Below, piece after piece: positions 16,826 through 24,384 of a stretch of 64,000 nt of DNA. The stretch is from Variovorax gracilis. GTDB lineage: Bacteria > Pseudomonadota > Gammaproteobacteria > Burkholderiales > Burkholderiaceae_C. The DNA is taken from positions 232,468 through 296,467 of the forward strand of contig NZ_JASZYF010000008.1 of NCBI RefSeq assembly GCF_030317115.1, written 5' to 3'. The position numbers and the translations under genes were made by a program. The number at the start of each line of letters is the position of its first letter. Within the stretch, counting starts at the first letter, position 1. A model generated the notes under the pieces. The model was not told where the DNA came from. It did no database searches and saw only the letters and a list, made by a program, of their open reading frames with translations.

Positions 16826-18028
16826 ATGACCACCCTCGGCACCCCCCTCTCTCCCTCCGCCACCCGCGTGATGCTCCTCGGCTGCGGCGAACTCGGCAAG
16901 GAGGTGCTGATCGCACTCCAGCGCCTGGGCGTGGAAACCATCGCGGTCGACCGCTACGAGAATGCGCCCGGCCAACAGGTGGCGCACCACGCGCGCACCA
17001 TCACGATGAGCGACCCGGCGCAGCTGCAGGCGCTGATCGAAGCCGAGAAGCCGCAGCTCGTCGTTCCCGAGATCGAGGCCATCGCCACGCCCATGCTCCA
17101 GCAGCTCGAGGATGCCGGCGTGGTGCGCGTGATCCCGACCGCCCGGGCGGCGCGCCTCACGATGGACCGCGAAGGCATCCGCCGCCTGTCCGCCGAGACG
17201 CTGGGCGTGCCGACCAGCCCCTACAAGTTCTGCGACTCGCTGGCCGAACTGCAGGCCGCGATCGACGGCGGCATCGGCTACCCCTGCATCGTCAAGCCCG
17301 TGATGAGCAGCTCCGGCAAGGGCCAGAGCAAGATCGACGGCCCGGCCGATGTGCAGAAGGCCTGGGACTACGCCATGGCCGGCGGCCGGGTGAGCCACGG
17401 CAGGGTGATCGTCGAAGGCTTCATCGACTTCGACTACGAGATCACGCTGCTGACCGTGCGCGCGCTCGACGGGGCCGGCGTGGTGCAGACCCACTTCTGC
17501 GACCCCATCGGCCACGTCCAGGTGAGCGGCGACTATGTCGAGAGCTGGCAGCCGCATCCGATGGCGCCGGCCGCGCTGCAGAAGGCGCAGCAGATCGCGC
17601 AGGCCGTGACGGCCGACCTCGGCGGTCAGGGGCTGTTCGGCGTGGAGTTGTTCGTCAAGGGCGACCAGGTCTGGTTCAGCGAAGTCAGCCCCCGCCCGCA
17701 CGACACCGGCATGGTGACCATGGCGACGCAATGGCAGAACGAGTTCGAGCTGCATGCCCGCGCCATCCTCGGCCTGCCGGTCGACACCACGCTCAAGAGT
17801 CCGGGCGCCAGCGCCGTCATCTACGGCGGCGTGGATGCCACCGGCATCGCCTTCGACGGAGTGGCGGAAGCGCTCTCGGTGCCGGGTGTCGATGTGCGCC
17901 TCTTCGGCAAGCCCGAGAGCTTCGTCAAGCGCCGCATGGGCGTGGCGCTGGCGCATGCCGACGACGTCGATGCCGCGCGACGCAATGCCAAGGAAGCGGC
18001 GTCGCGCGTGAAGCCTCGCCGAGCCTGA
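16826..18028 (+). CDS. purT: Formate-dependent phosphoribosylglycinamide formyltransferase PurT
   Basis: PurT makes formyl-GAR from GAR, formate and ATP in purine synthesis, replacing folate-dependent PurN. The 400-residue product (E. coli 392) is an ATP-grasp enzyme: N-terminal MLLGCGELGKEVLIALQRLG, then PCIVKPVMSSSGKGQS as ATP-binding lid, VEGFIDFDYEITLL, and GQGLFGVELFVKGDQVWFSEVSPRPHDTG near the C-terminus, all typical of PurT. The ATG at 16826 gives the conserved N-terminus. No purine repressor site was recognised upstream. Confidence 0.95.
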   Translation: MTTLGTPLSPSATRVMLLGCGELGKEVLIALQRLGVETIAVDRYENAPGQQVAHHARTITMSDPAQLQALIEAEKPQLVVPEIEAIATPMLQQLEDAGVVRVIPTARAARLTMDREGIRRLSAETLGVPTSPYKFCDSLAELQAAIDGGIGYPCIVKPVMSSSGKGQSKIDGPADVQKAWDYAMAGGRVSHGRVIVEGFIDFDYEITLLTVRALDGAGVVQTHFCDPIGHVQVSGDYVESWQPHPMAPAALQKAQQIAQAVTADLGGQGLFGVELFVKGDQVWFSEVSPRPHDTGMVTMATQWQNEFELHARAILGLPVDTTLKSPGASAVIYGGVDATGIAFDGVAEALSVPGVDVRLFGKPESFVKRRMGVALAHADDVDAARRNAKEAASRVKPRRA

Positions 18029-18054
18029 TTCATCAACACCCACCCGGAGCGACC

Positions 18055-19002
18055 ATGCTGCATCCTCAAGCCCAGGCCTTCATCGATCTCCTCATCCAGC
18101 GCGGCGTGCCGCCGACCCACACACTGCCGCACACCGATGCGCGCAAGTTCTATCGCGAGCGGCGCGCCATCACGCAGCCGGACCCGGGCGAAGTGGCCGA
18201 GGTGCGCGAACTGGTCGCCGAAGGGCCGCACGGCCCCATCCCGATGCGGCTCTACCGTCCTCTGGGTTCGGCTGCGAAGCAGGTGCTGCCGGTGCTCGTC
18301 TACTACCACGGCGGCGGCTGGACCATCGGCGACCTCGACACGCACGACACGCTGTGCCGCGAACTGTCCAACCTCTCGGGCTGTGCCGTGGTGGCGGTGG
18401 ACTACCGCATGGGCCCGGAGCATCGCTTTCCCGCGGCCGTGGACGACGTGCTCGCGGCAACGCGCTGGGTGCGCAAGGAAGCCGTCGCGCTCGGCGTGGA
18501 CCCGGGCCGGCTGGCGGTGGGCGGCGACAGCGCCGGCGGCAACCTCGCTGCCGTGGTCGCCCTGGACGCGCGCGACGCCGGCGACCTGCCGATCGCCTTC
18601 CAGCTCCTGATCTATCCCGCGACCGACATGCGGCGCGGGCACCCGTCGCACAAGACGAACGGGCAGGGCTACGTGCTGACGCGCGACACGATCACGTACT
18701 TCCACGACCACTACATCACCGACGCCGCGCATGACCTCGACTGGCGCGCTTCGCCGCTGCTTCACAAGAACCTCGCGGGCCTGCCGCCTGCGCTGGTGCT
18801 GACCGCGGGCTACGACCCGCTGCGCGACGAAGGACTCGACTACGCGCGTGCGCTGACTGAAGCGGGCAACCGCGCGACCTACGTCTGCTTCGAACGCCAG
18901 ATCCACGGCTTCATCACGATGGGCCGGCTGCTCGACGAGGCCAATGCAGCCGTGGCGCTGTGCGCCGGCGAACTGCGCCGCGCACTGATGCCGCGAGCCT
19001 AG
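18055..19002 (+). CDS. Alpha/beta hydrolase, hormone-sensitive lipase (HSL) family esterase
   Basis: A cytoplasmic carboxylesterase of 315 residues. It shows the HSL-family oxyanion motif HGGG at 85-88 and the nucleophile elbow GDSAGG at 157-162 with Ser159. The Asp of the triad should be in GYDPLRDEG and the His in RQIHGF near the C-terminus. The physiological substrate is unknown; relatives hydrolyse short acyl esters. The ATG at 18055 is preceded by CCCGGAGCG. It follows purT by 26 bp, so the two may be co-transcribed although no functional link is clear. Confidence 0.88.
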   Translation: MLHPQAQAFIDLLIQRGVPPTHTLPHTDARKFYRERRAITQPDPGEVAEVRELVAEGPHGPIPMRLYRPLGSAAKQVLPVLVYYHGGGWTIGDLDTHDTLCRELSNLSGCAVVAVDYRMGPEHRFPAAVDDVLAATRWVRKEAVALGVDPGRLAVGGDSAGGNLAAVVALDARDAGDLPIAFQLLIYPATDMRRGHPSHKTNGQGYVLTRDTITYFHDHYITDAAHDLDWRASPLLHKNLAGLPPALVLTAGYDPLRDEGLDYARALTEAGNRATYVCFERQIHGFITMGRLLDEANAAVALCAGELRRALMPRA

Positions 19003-19021
19003 TGCCCTAGGGAAAGTCCCC

Positions 19022-19053
19022 GCGCAAACGGTACCCCCGTTTCCGCTTGCGCA
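19022..19053. promoter_or_regulatory. Inverted repeat upstream of the AraC-type gene
   Basis: AAACGG (19026-19031) and CCGTTT (19037-19042) are separated by TACCC, and flanking GCGCAA (19022-19027) and TTGCGC (19048-19053) extend the symmetry. It lies 80-100 bp before the regulator start and could be an operator or, less likely, a weak terminator of the esterase gene. Confidence 0.35.
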
Positions 19054-19121
19054 GCTACGATCCTCCGAAACGACGAGGGCCCTGAGGCCCAGCGTCGCCA
19101 AGCGGAGGAAAGGGCATCTTG

Positions 19122-19916
19122 GTGACCAGACAACCGGCAGGCGTGGCGCGCGGGAGCCACGGCGAGCGTCTCATGTGGATCACGACGCAGCGCGTGTTCT
19201 ATGCAGGACTTCTTGGAGCGGCGGCGGAACGCAGCCTTGGCGGCCACGGCGTCTACGTGTCGCCGACGGGCGCACCGCTGCGCCTCCGCATCGGCGGCAG
19301 CGCATGGCAGAGCGGCGAGCTGCTGGTGGTGCCGCCGCAAGTGCCGCATCAGGTCGCGACCGATCATCGCTTGATCCTCAATCTGCTCGTCGAATCGGAA
19401 TCCGTCGACCCCGCGCTGCTGCCTGACTTCCTCCAGCATTGCGGGCCGGTCCATGCGCCGCTGTTCGTCCGCCGCGTCCGCGATGCGCATGCGCGCCTGC
19501 TCGAAGCGTCCGGCCGCGAAAGCTTCGACGGCTTCGACTTCGACACGCTCTTCTTCGGCCAGCCGCTCGCACCGCGCCCGCTCGATGCGCGAATCCGCGC
19601 CGTGGTGGACCGCATCAACGCCGACCCGGCGGCGCCCACCTCGGCCGAGGAATGTGCAGCGGCGGTGAAGCTCTCGTTCTCCCGCTTCCTGCACTTGTTC
19701 AAGCAGGAGACCGGCGTGCCGTTCCGCGCCTTCCGCGCCTGGAAGCGCGCCCGCAGCCTGCTGCGCCACGTGCGCCAGACTGCCACGCTGACCGACATCG
19801 CGCTCGACACCGGCTACCCGGACTCGACCCACTTCAGCCACTCGATCCGCCAGGTCTACGGCCTGCGGCCCAGCGACATCCTCGCGGGCTCGCGCCGGCT
19901 CGCCGTGCACCAATGA
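19122..19916 (+). CDS. AraC-family transcriptional regulator
   Basis: The 264-residue product has an N-terminal cupin-like sensor half (GGSAWQSGELLVVPPQVPHQV) and a C-terminal AraC DNA-binding domain with two helix-turn-helix units: SAEECAAAVKLSFSRFLHLFKQETGVPFRAFRAW and then LTDIALDTGYPDSTHFSHSIRQVYGLRPSD. The start is taken as GTG 19122, behind GGAGGAAAGG at 19104-19113; TTG 19119 is an alternative. The ligand is unknown. It precedes the liv-type operon by 93 bp in the same direction and may regulate it or be autoregulated. Confidence 0.88.
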   Translation: MTRQPAGVARGSHGERLMWITTQRVFYAGLLGAAAERSLGGHGVYVSPTGAPLRLRIGGSAWQSGELLVVPPQVPHQVATDHRLILNLLVESESVDPALLPDFLQHCGPVHAPLFVRRVRDAHARLLEASGRESFDGFDFDTLFFGQPLAPRPLDARIRAVVDRINADPAAPTSAEECAAAVKLSFSRFLHLFKQETGVPFRAFRAWKRARSLLRHVRQTATLTDIALDTGYPDSTHFSHSIRQVYGLRPSDILAGSRRLAVHQ

Positions 19917-20009
19917 CGCGCACGCCCGCGCTACGCCGGATGCGGGACAACCCTCTGCGTGGCGCGCAGTGCTCACCGCTATAAACCGCGAAACCCGAAC
20001 GAGACCCCC

Positions 20010-20885
20010 TTGCAAATACTCCAGCTCCTGCTCTCAGGCATCGCGCAAGGCTGCATCTATGGTCTGATCGCGCTGGGGTTCGTGCTCATCTACAAGGCCA
20101 CCGAAACGGTGAGCTTCGCCCAGGGCGAACTCATGATGCTCGGTGCGTTCTGCGCCTTCGCGGGCATGACGCTGTTCGGGCTGCCGTTCTGGCTCGCGGC
20201 GTTGCTGGCGGTGGTCGCCATGATCGCCTTCGGCGTGCTGCTGGAACTGGTGGTGATCCGGCCGATCCTCGGGCAGCCGCAGTTCTCGATCGTGATGCTG
20301 ACGATCGGCATCGGCTACGTGGCGCGTGGGCTGATCACGATGATCCCCGCCATCGGCACCGAGACGCACGCGCTGCCGGTGCCCTACAAGGACCAGATCT
20401 GGAAGGTCGGCGAGCTGGTCGTCAACGTGGAGCAAATGGCGATCATCGTGGCGACCGCAGTGCTGTGCGGGCTGCTGTTCGCGATGTTCCGCTACAGCAA
20501 GCTCGGCATCGCGATGCAGGCTTCTTCGCAGAACCAGCTGGCCGCGTACTACATGGGCATTCCGGTGAAGCGGCTCAACGGGCTGGTGTGGGGGCTGGCG
20601 GCGGCGGTCGCGGCGATCGCCGGCATGCTGCTGGCGCCGATCACCTTCGTGCACGCGAACATGGGCTTCATCGGGCTCAAGGCATTTCCGGCGGCGGTGG
20701 TGGGAGGCTTCGGCAGCCTGCCGGGCGCGATCGTCGGCGGGCTGGTCATTGGCATCGTCGAGTCGTTCGCCGGCTTCTACCTGCCGGACGGCTTCAAGGA
20801 CACGGCGCCGTACATCGTGGTGCTCGTGATGCTGATGGTGAAGCCCAACGGCCTCTTCGGCGAGAAGCTGCGCAAGAAAGTCTAA
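20010..20885 (+). CDS. livH: LivH-type permease of branched-chain amino acid ABC transporter family
   Basis: One of two membrane subunits of a HAAT-family importer. From a TTG at 20010 the product has 291 residues, the usual size, beginning LQILQLLLSGIAQGCIYGLIALGF. It has about eight hydrophobic spans and the family segment LGIAMQASSQNQLAAYYMGI, the cytoplasmic loop contacting the ATPase. The longer frame from 19959 adds a non-hydrophobic leader with no counterpart. A TATAAA at 19980-19985 may be a -10 element but no good -35 is seen. A structured repeat follows the stop codon. Substrate is probably an amino acid or aromatic/carboxylic compound. Confidence 0.9.
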   Translation: MQILQLLLSGIAQGCIYGLIALGFVLIYKATETVSFAQGELMMLGAFCAFAGMTLFGLPFWLAALLAVVAMIAFGVLLELVVIRPILGQPQFSIVMLTIGIGYVARGLITMIPAIGTETHALPVPYKDQIWKVGELVVNVEQMAIIVATAVLCGLLFAMFRYSKLGIAMQASSQNQLAAYYMGIPVKRLNGLVWGLAAAVAAIAGMLLAPITFVHANMGFIGLKAFPAAVVGGFGSLPGAIVGGLVIGIVESFAGFYLPDGFKDTAPYIVVLVMLMVKPNGLFGEKLRKKV

Positions 20886-20892
20886 GGATGAA

Positions 20893-20988
20893 GCTCACCC
20901 CCAGGCTCGCGCACTTCGTGTCGCTCTCCACCCCCTCTCCGGGGGCAACCCCGGCGGCCCGGCAAAGCCGGTTTCGCGGGGTTCCTGG
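20893..20988 (+). repeat. 95-bp-class structured repeat, copy 2
   Basis: Begins 8 bp after the livH stop, sense orientation, between livH and livM. The plus strand reads GCTCACCCCCAGGCTCGCGC first, then a CCCCC/GGGGG hairpin, then a hairpin with arms AACCCC/GGGGTT around CCGGCAAAGCCGG, ending CCTGG. Confidence 0.88.
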
Positions 20989-21047
20989 ACTGGGCTGCAT
21001 TGGATTGCTGCGTTGTGGGTCTTGGGTCGCCTTGGTGGAAATCTGAG

Positions 21048-22124
21048 ATGCGCTACATCTTCAAGACCAGCTACACGCAGGACATCGACCTCGCCAGGCA
21101 CGGCGGCCAAGTCTTCTGGTACAGCCTGCTGGGCGCGGCGCTGATCGTGGCGCCTTGGGCGCTGCCGGAGTACTGGCTCGCGCAACTGACCTTCGTGCTG
21201 ATCTACGGCATCGTCGGGCTCGGGCTGATGCTGCTGGCGGGCTTCACGGGGCAGTTCTCGATCGGGCATGCAGCCTTCCTGGGCACGGGGGCCTACACGC
21301 AGGCGGTGCTGAACAACCTGGGCGTGCCGTTTCCACTGGCGCTGGTGGCGGCTGCGGCGCTGTCGGCGGCGGTGGGCGTGGTCGTCGCGCTGCCGGCCTT
21401 GCGGGTGAAGGGCATCTACCTGGGCATCGCGACGCTGGCGTTCGGCTTCATCGTAGAGGAGGTGTTCGCGCGGTGGGAGAGCGTCACCGGTGGCAACTCG
21501 GGACTGCATGTGAAATCGCCCAAGCTGCTGGGCATCGACGTGGGGTCGAGCGAGAGCTTCTATCTCGTGTGCCTGCTGGTCGCGGTGCTGTGCACGCTGG
21601 CGATCCTGAACCTGCTGCGCTCGCCCACCGGGCGCGCCTTCGTCGCGATCCGCGATTCGGAGATTTCGGCGCAGAGCATGGGCATTCATCTGGCGCGCTA
21701 CAAGACGCTGTCGTTCGCGATCTCGGCCGCACTGGCGGGTCTGGGCGGCGCGTTGTATGCGCACAAGCTGAGCTTCATTTCGCCGGACCAGTTCAGCATT
21801 CTCCAGTCGATCGATTTGCTGTTGCTGGTAGTGATCGGCGGGCTGGGCTCGGTGCACGGCGCGTTCCTCGGCGCGATTTTCCTGATCGCGATGCCGCAGT
21901 TGATTGCGTTGGGGAAGGACTGGTTGCCGCCGGTGGTGGGGCAGGCGCCGGGCTTGCAGGGTCTTGTCTACGGGCTGGTGTTGATCGCGTTCGTGCTGTT
22001 CGAACCGCTCGGGCTGTATGGGCGGTGGCTCAAGATTCGTACGTGGCTTCAACTCTTTCCCTTCTATCGCAAGGGCTTGTTCAAGCGGCAGAAGTCCTTC
22101 ACCAAGTCGGATCGCCTGAGATGA
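21048..22124 (+). CDS. livM: LivM-type permease of branched-chain amino acid ABC transporter family
   Basis: Second membrane subunit of the importer. The 358-residue product from ATG 21048 has 9-10 hydrophobic spans and the family motif GRAFVAIRDSEISAQSMGIHLARYK around residues 193-217, the loop that contacts the ATPases. A soluble basic C-terminal tail (YRKGLFKRQKSF) is slightly longer than in E. coli LivM. The longer frame from 21000 would begin within repeat-flanking DNA and is rejected. A second copy of the structured repeat begins just past the stop. Confidence 0.9.
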   Translation: MRYIFKTSYTQDIDLARHGGQVFWYSLLGAALIVAPWALPEYWLAQLTFVLIYGIVGLGLMLLAGFTGQFSIGHAAFLGTGAYTQAVLNNLGVPFPLALVAAAALSAAVGVVVALPALRVKGIYLGIATLAFGFIVEEVFARWESVTGGNSGLHVKSPKLLGIDVGSSESFYLVCLLVAVLCTLAILNLLRSPTGRAFVAIRDSEISAQSMGIHLARYKTLSFAISAALAGLGGALYAHKLSFISPDQFSILQSIDLLLLVVIGGLGSVHGAFLGAIFLIAMPQLIALGKDWLPPVVGQAPGLQGLVYGLVLIAFVLFEPLGLYGRWLKIRTWLQLFPFYRKGLFKRQKSFTKSDRLR

Positions 22125-22125
22125 A

Positions 22126-22224
22126 GCTCACCCCCAGCCTCGCCCACTTCGTGTGGCTCAGACACCCCCTTCCAGGGGGGGCAATCCCGGCTGCCCGGCA
22201 GAGCCGGTTCTGCGGGATTCCTGG
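22126..22224 (+). repeat. 95-bp-class structured repeat, copy 3
   Basis: Starts 2 bp after the livM stop, sense orientation, filling most of the livM-livG gap. The big hairpin has arms AATCCC/GGGATT around CCGGCAGAGCCGG; the small one is CCCCC/GGGGG with loop TTCCA. Confidence 0.88.
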
Positions 22225-22262
22225 GCTTGTGTGCGTCCCGCCAAACGCGGTGGGGCGATGAG

Positions 22263-23078
22263 ATGAGTGATGCAGCCGTTCTTCTCTCCGCCAACGACCT
22301 GAGCGTGCGCTTCGGCGGTGTGCTCGCGGTCAACAAGGTGAGCTTCGATGTGCGGCGCGGCGAAGTCTTCACGCTGATCGGTCCGAACGGTGCGGGCAAG
22401 ACGACGGTCTTCAACCTGATCAGCCGGATCTACACCCCGACTACGGGCGACATCGTCTGGCACGGCGAGGACAAGCCGATCGCGTTGACGCAGCAGGCGC
22501 CGCACGAGATCGCGGCGCTGGGCATCGCTCGAACTTTTCAGAACATCGAGTTGTTCGAGCATGCGACCGTCCTGCACAACCTGTTGATCGGCCGGCACAC
22601 GCATCGCAAGACGGGCTTCTGGAGCGAGGTGTTTTTCACCCCGGCGACGCGCCGCGCGGAGATCGCGGCGCGCGAGAAGGCGGAGCAGGTGATCGACTTG
22701 CTGGACTTGCAGCATCACCGCGACTCGATGGTGGCGGGGCTGCCCTACGGGGTGCGAAAGGTGGTCGAGCTGGCGCGTGCGCTGTGCACGGAGCCGAAGC
22801 TGCTGCTGCTCGATGAACCATCGTCGGGGCTCAATGTGGAGGAGACGGCGGACATGGCGTTCTGGATTCAGGACATCCAGCACGAGCTGGGCATCTCCGT
22901 GCTGATGGTGGAGCACGACATGTCGCTCGTGTCCAAGGTGTCTGACCGCGTGTTGGCGATGAACATGGGGGAGGCGCTGGCTACCGGAACTCCGCGTGAG
23001 GTTCAGTCGGATTCGCGGGTGATCGAGGCCTATCTGGGGACCGTGGATGACGTGAGTAGTTTGCGGAGGGTTGCGTAG
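22263..23078 (+). CDS. livG: LivG-type ATP-binding protein of ABC transporter
   Basis: One of two ATPases of the importer. The 271-residue product has Walker A GPNGAGKTT at about 43-51, a Q-loop in ARTFQNIELF, Walker B LLLLDEPSSGLN and the LivG-specific C-terminal segment ending LATGTPREVQSDSRVIEAYLG. The ABC signature is degenerate: LPYGVRKVVELARAL replaces the usual LSGGQ, which is common in LivG proteins. The ATG at 22263 sits after GGGGCGATG. It is separated from livF by 532 bp containing two nested inverted repeats. Confidence 0.92.
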   Translation: MSDAAVLLSANDLSVRFGGVLAVNKVSFDVRRGEVFTLIGPNGAGKTTVFNLISRIYTPTTGDIVWHGEDKPIALTQQAPHEIAALGIARTFQNIELFEHATVLHNLLIGRHTHRKTGFWSEVFFTPATRRAEIAAREKAEQVIDLLDLQHHRDSMVAGLPYGVRKVVELARALCTEPKLLLLDEPSSGLNVEETADMAFWIQDIQHELGISVLMVEHDMSLVSKVSDRVLAMNMGEALATGTPREVQSDSRVIEAYLGTVDDVSSLRRVA

Positions 23079-23112
23079 TGGTTGCTGCGGGCGCTTTGTT
23101 CGATGGGAGGGC

Positions 23113-23296
23113 GCCCGGCATACGGTGCGCGCTGGCCGACCCCGCTGCGCCGGCCCTTCGGGCTTCCTTGCGGTGCTCGCTTCAGGCGGGGGCCGCGCAA
23201 ACTCGCTTCGCTCAAACACGCGCGGCCCTTTTTCCGCCTGAAGCTGCGCTCCTCAGCGGCGCAGAGGGGTCGGCCAGCGCGCACCGCATGCCGGGC
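23113..23296 (+). repeat. Nested inverted-repeat element, copy A
   Basis: The ends (23113-23152 and 23257-23296) are inverted copies over 40 bp with two mismatches. Inside is a second stem, GCTTCAGGCGG with CCGCCTGAAGC, then GGGCCGCGC with GCGCGGCCC, closed by a loop holding CTCGCTTCGCTC. TTTTT stands between the two right-hand inner arms. The loop region is shared with copy B while the arms differ. Confidence 0.85.
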
Positions 23297-23390
23297 TTCG
23301 TGCGTGTGCGACGGACGAGTGCGCCTCCAACGTCCGTAGCCTGCGCGTTATCACTACCGTTGAAGCGGACAGTTCAACTGCAGCGTCCCT

Positions 23391-23578
23391 GCGACGGCGG
23401 GCGGTGTGCCCTGGGCCGGCCGTTGAGGCACCGCCGAGCAGCGCAGCGGTGCGCGGAAAAAGGGCCGCGCGTGTTTGAGCGAAGCGAGTTTGCGCGGACC
23501 CCGCGTACCGCGAGCAGCGCAGGGAAGCCCGAAGGGCCGGTGACGTCGGCCGGCACAGGGCACACCGCTCGCCGTCGC
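23391..23578 (-). repeat. Nested inverted-repeat element, copy B (opposite orientation)
   Basis: The ends (23391-23421 and 23548-23578) are inverted copies over 31 bp with two mismatches. Read on the minus strand it carries the same inner core as copy A: GGCCCTTCGGGCTTCC, then an inner stem with arms GCGGTACGCGG and CCGCGCACCGC around the same CTCGCTTCGCTC loop and GCGCGGCCCTTTTT. Arm sequences differ from copy A but pair with each other. Confidence 0.85.
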
Positions 23579-23610
23579 CACCCCCGACCGTCACCGTGGA
23601 GCGCCCGAAC

Positions 23611-24384
23611 ATGAGCGAAACAGTCCTCCAGCTACTGAACGTAGAAAGCGCCTACGGCCCCATCAAGGCCATCCGAGGCGTCAGCCTCAAGGTCCGCGCA
23701 GGAGAAATCGCCACGGTCCTGGGCTCCAACGGCGCAGGCAAGACAACGATCCTGAAGACCATCTCCGGAATCATCGACCCCCGAAAGGGCAGCATCGAAT
23801 TCCAGGGCCAGAACATCACCGCCAAGGACCCCGCATACATCGTCCAGCAGGGCCTGAGCCATGTCCCCGAAGGTCGCGAAGTGTTCCCGCTGCTGTCGGT
23901 GCGCGACAACCTCCTGATGGGCGCCTACACCCGCAAGGACCGCGACGGCGTGGCCCGCGACATCGAAACGGTCTACACGTACTTCCCCATCCTGAAAGAG
24001 CGCGCGACGCAGGACGCCGGCCTGCTCTCCGGCGGCCAGCAGCAGATGCTCGCCATCTCGCGCGCCATCATGGCCGCGCCGCATCTCATCCTGCTCGACG
24101 AGCCCAGCCTCGGCTTGTCCCCCAAGCTCACCAAGGAAATCTTCGAGATCGTCGTGCGCATCAACCGCGAGCGCGGCACCACCATCCTGCTGGTCGAGCA
24201 GAACGCCAACATGGCGCTCAATGCCTCCGACTATGGCTACGTCCTCGAGAACGGCCGCATCGTCATGGAGGACACCTGCGACCGCCTGCGCGAGAAAGAG
24301 GACATCAAGGAGTTCTACCTCGGCCTCAAGGACGACGGCGTGCGCGGCGAGCGGCGCTGGAAGAAAAAGAAGACCTGGAGATGA
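23611..24384 (+). CDS. livF: LivF-type ATP-binding protein of ABC transporter
   Basis: Second ATPase of the importer. The 257-residue product has Walker A GSNGAGKTT at about 38-46, the family-typical GLSHVPEGREVFPLLSVRDNL, the signature LLSGGQQQMLAISRA and Walker B LILLDEPSLGLSP. A lysine-rich tail (RRWKKKKTWR) ends the protein and is unusual for LivF; it may reflect the overlap with the next gene, whose ATG shares the stop (ATGA at 24381). The start ATG 23611 gives the standard MSETVLQLLNVES N-terminus. Confidence 0.93.
   Translation: MSETVLQLLNVESAYGPIKAIRGVSLKVRAGEIATVLGSNGAGKTTILKTISGIIDPRKGSIEFQGQNITAKDPAYIVQQGLSHVPEGREVFPLLSVRDNLLMGAYTRKDRDGVARDIETVYTYFPILKERATQDAGLLSGGQQQMLAISRAIMAAPHLILLDEPSLGLSPKLTKEIFEIVVRINRERGTTILLVEQNANMALNASDYGYVLENGRIVMEDTCDRLREKEDIKEFYLGLKDDGVRGERRWKKKKTWR

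Larger units (their letters stand above)
23079..23610 (+). other. Gene-free 532-bp gap between livG and livF
   Basis: No convincing coding sequence is present; several short open frames on both strands are products of the high GC content and overlap each other. The gap holds two opposed inverted-repeat elements (23113-23296 and 23391-23578), with about 95 bp of unique DNA between them. The livF start follows 32 bp after the second element. No promoter for livF was recognised. Confidence 0.8.

Noticed and set aside
23113..23296. Insertion sequence with terminal inverted repeats
   Set aside because: There is no transposase gene inside, the two copies do not share their terminal sequences, and no target-site duplication was recognised.
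23079..23610. Several short open frames between livG and livF
   Set aside because: They overlap one another on both strands, start within the inverted repeats and encode Arg/Ala-rich sequences without any family features.
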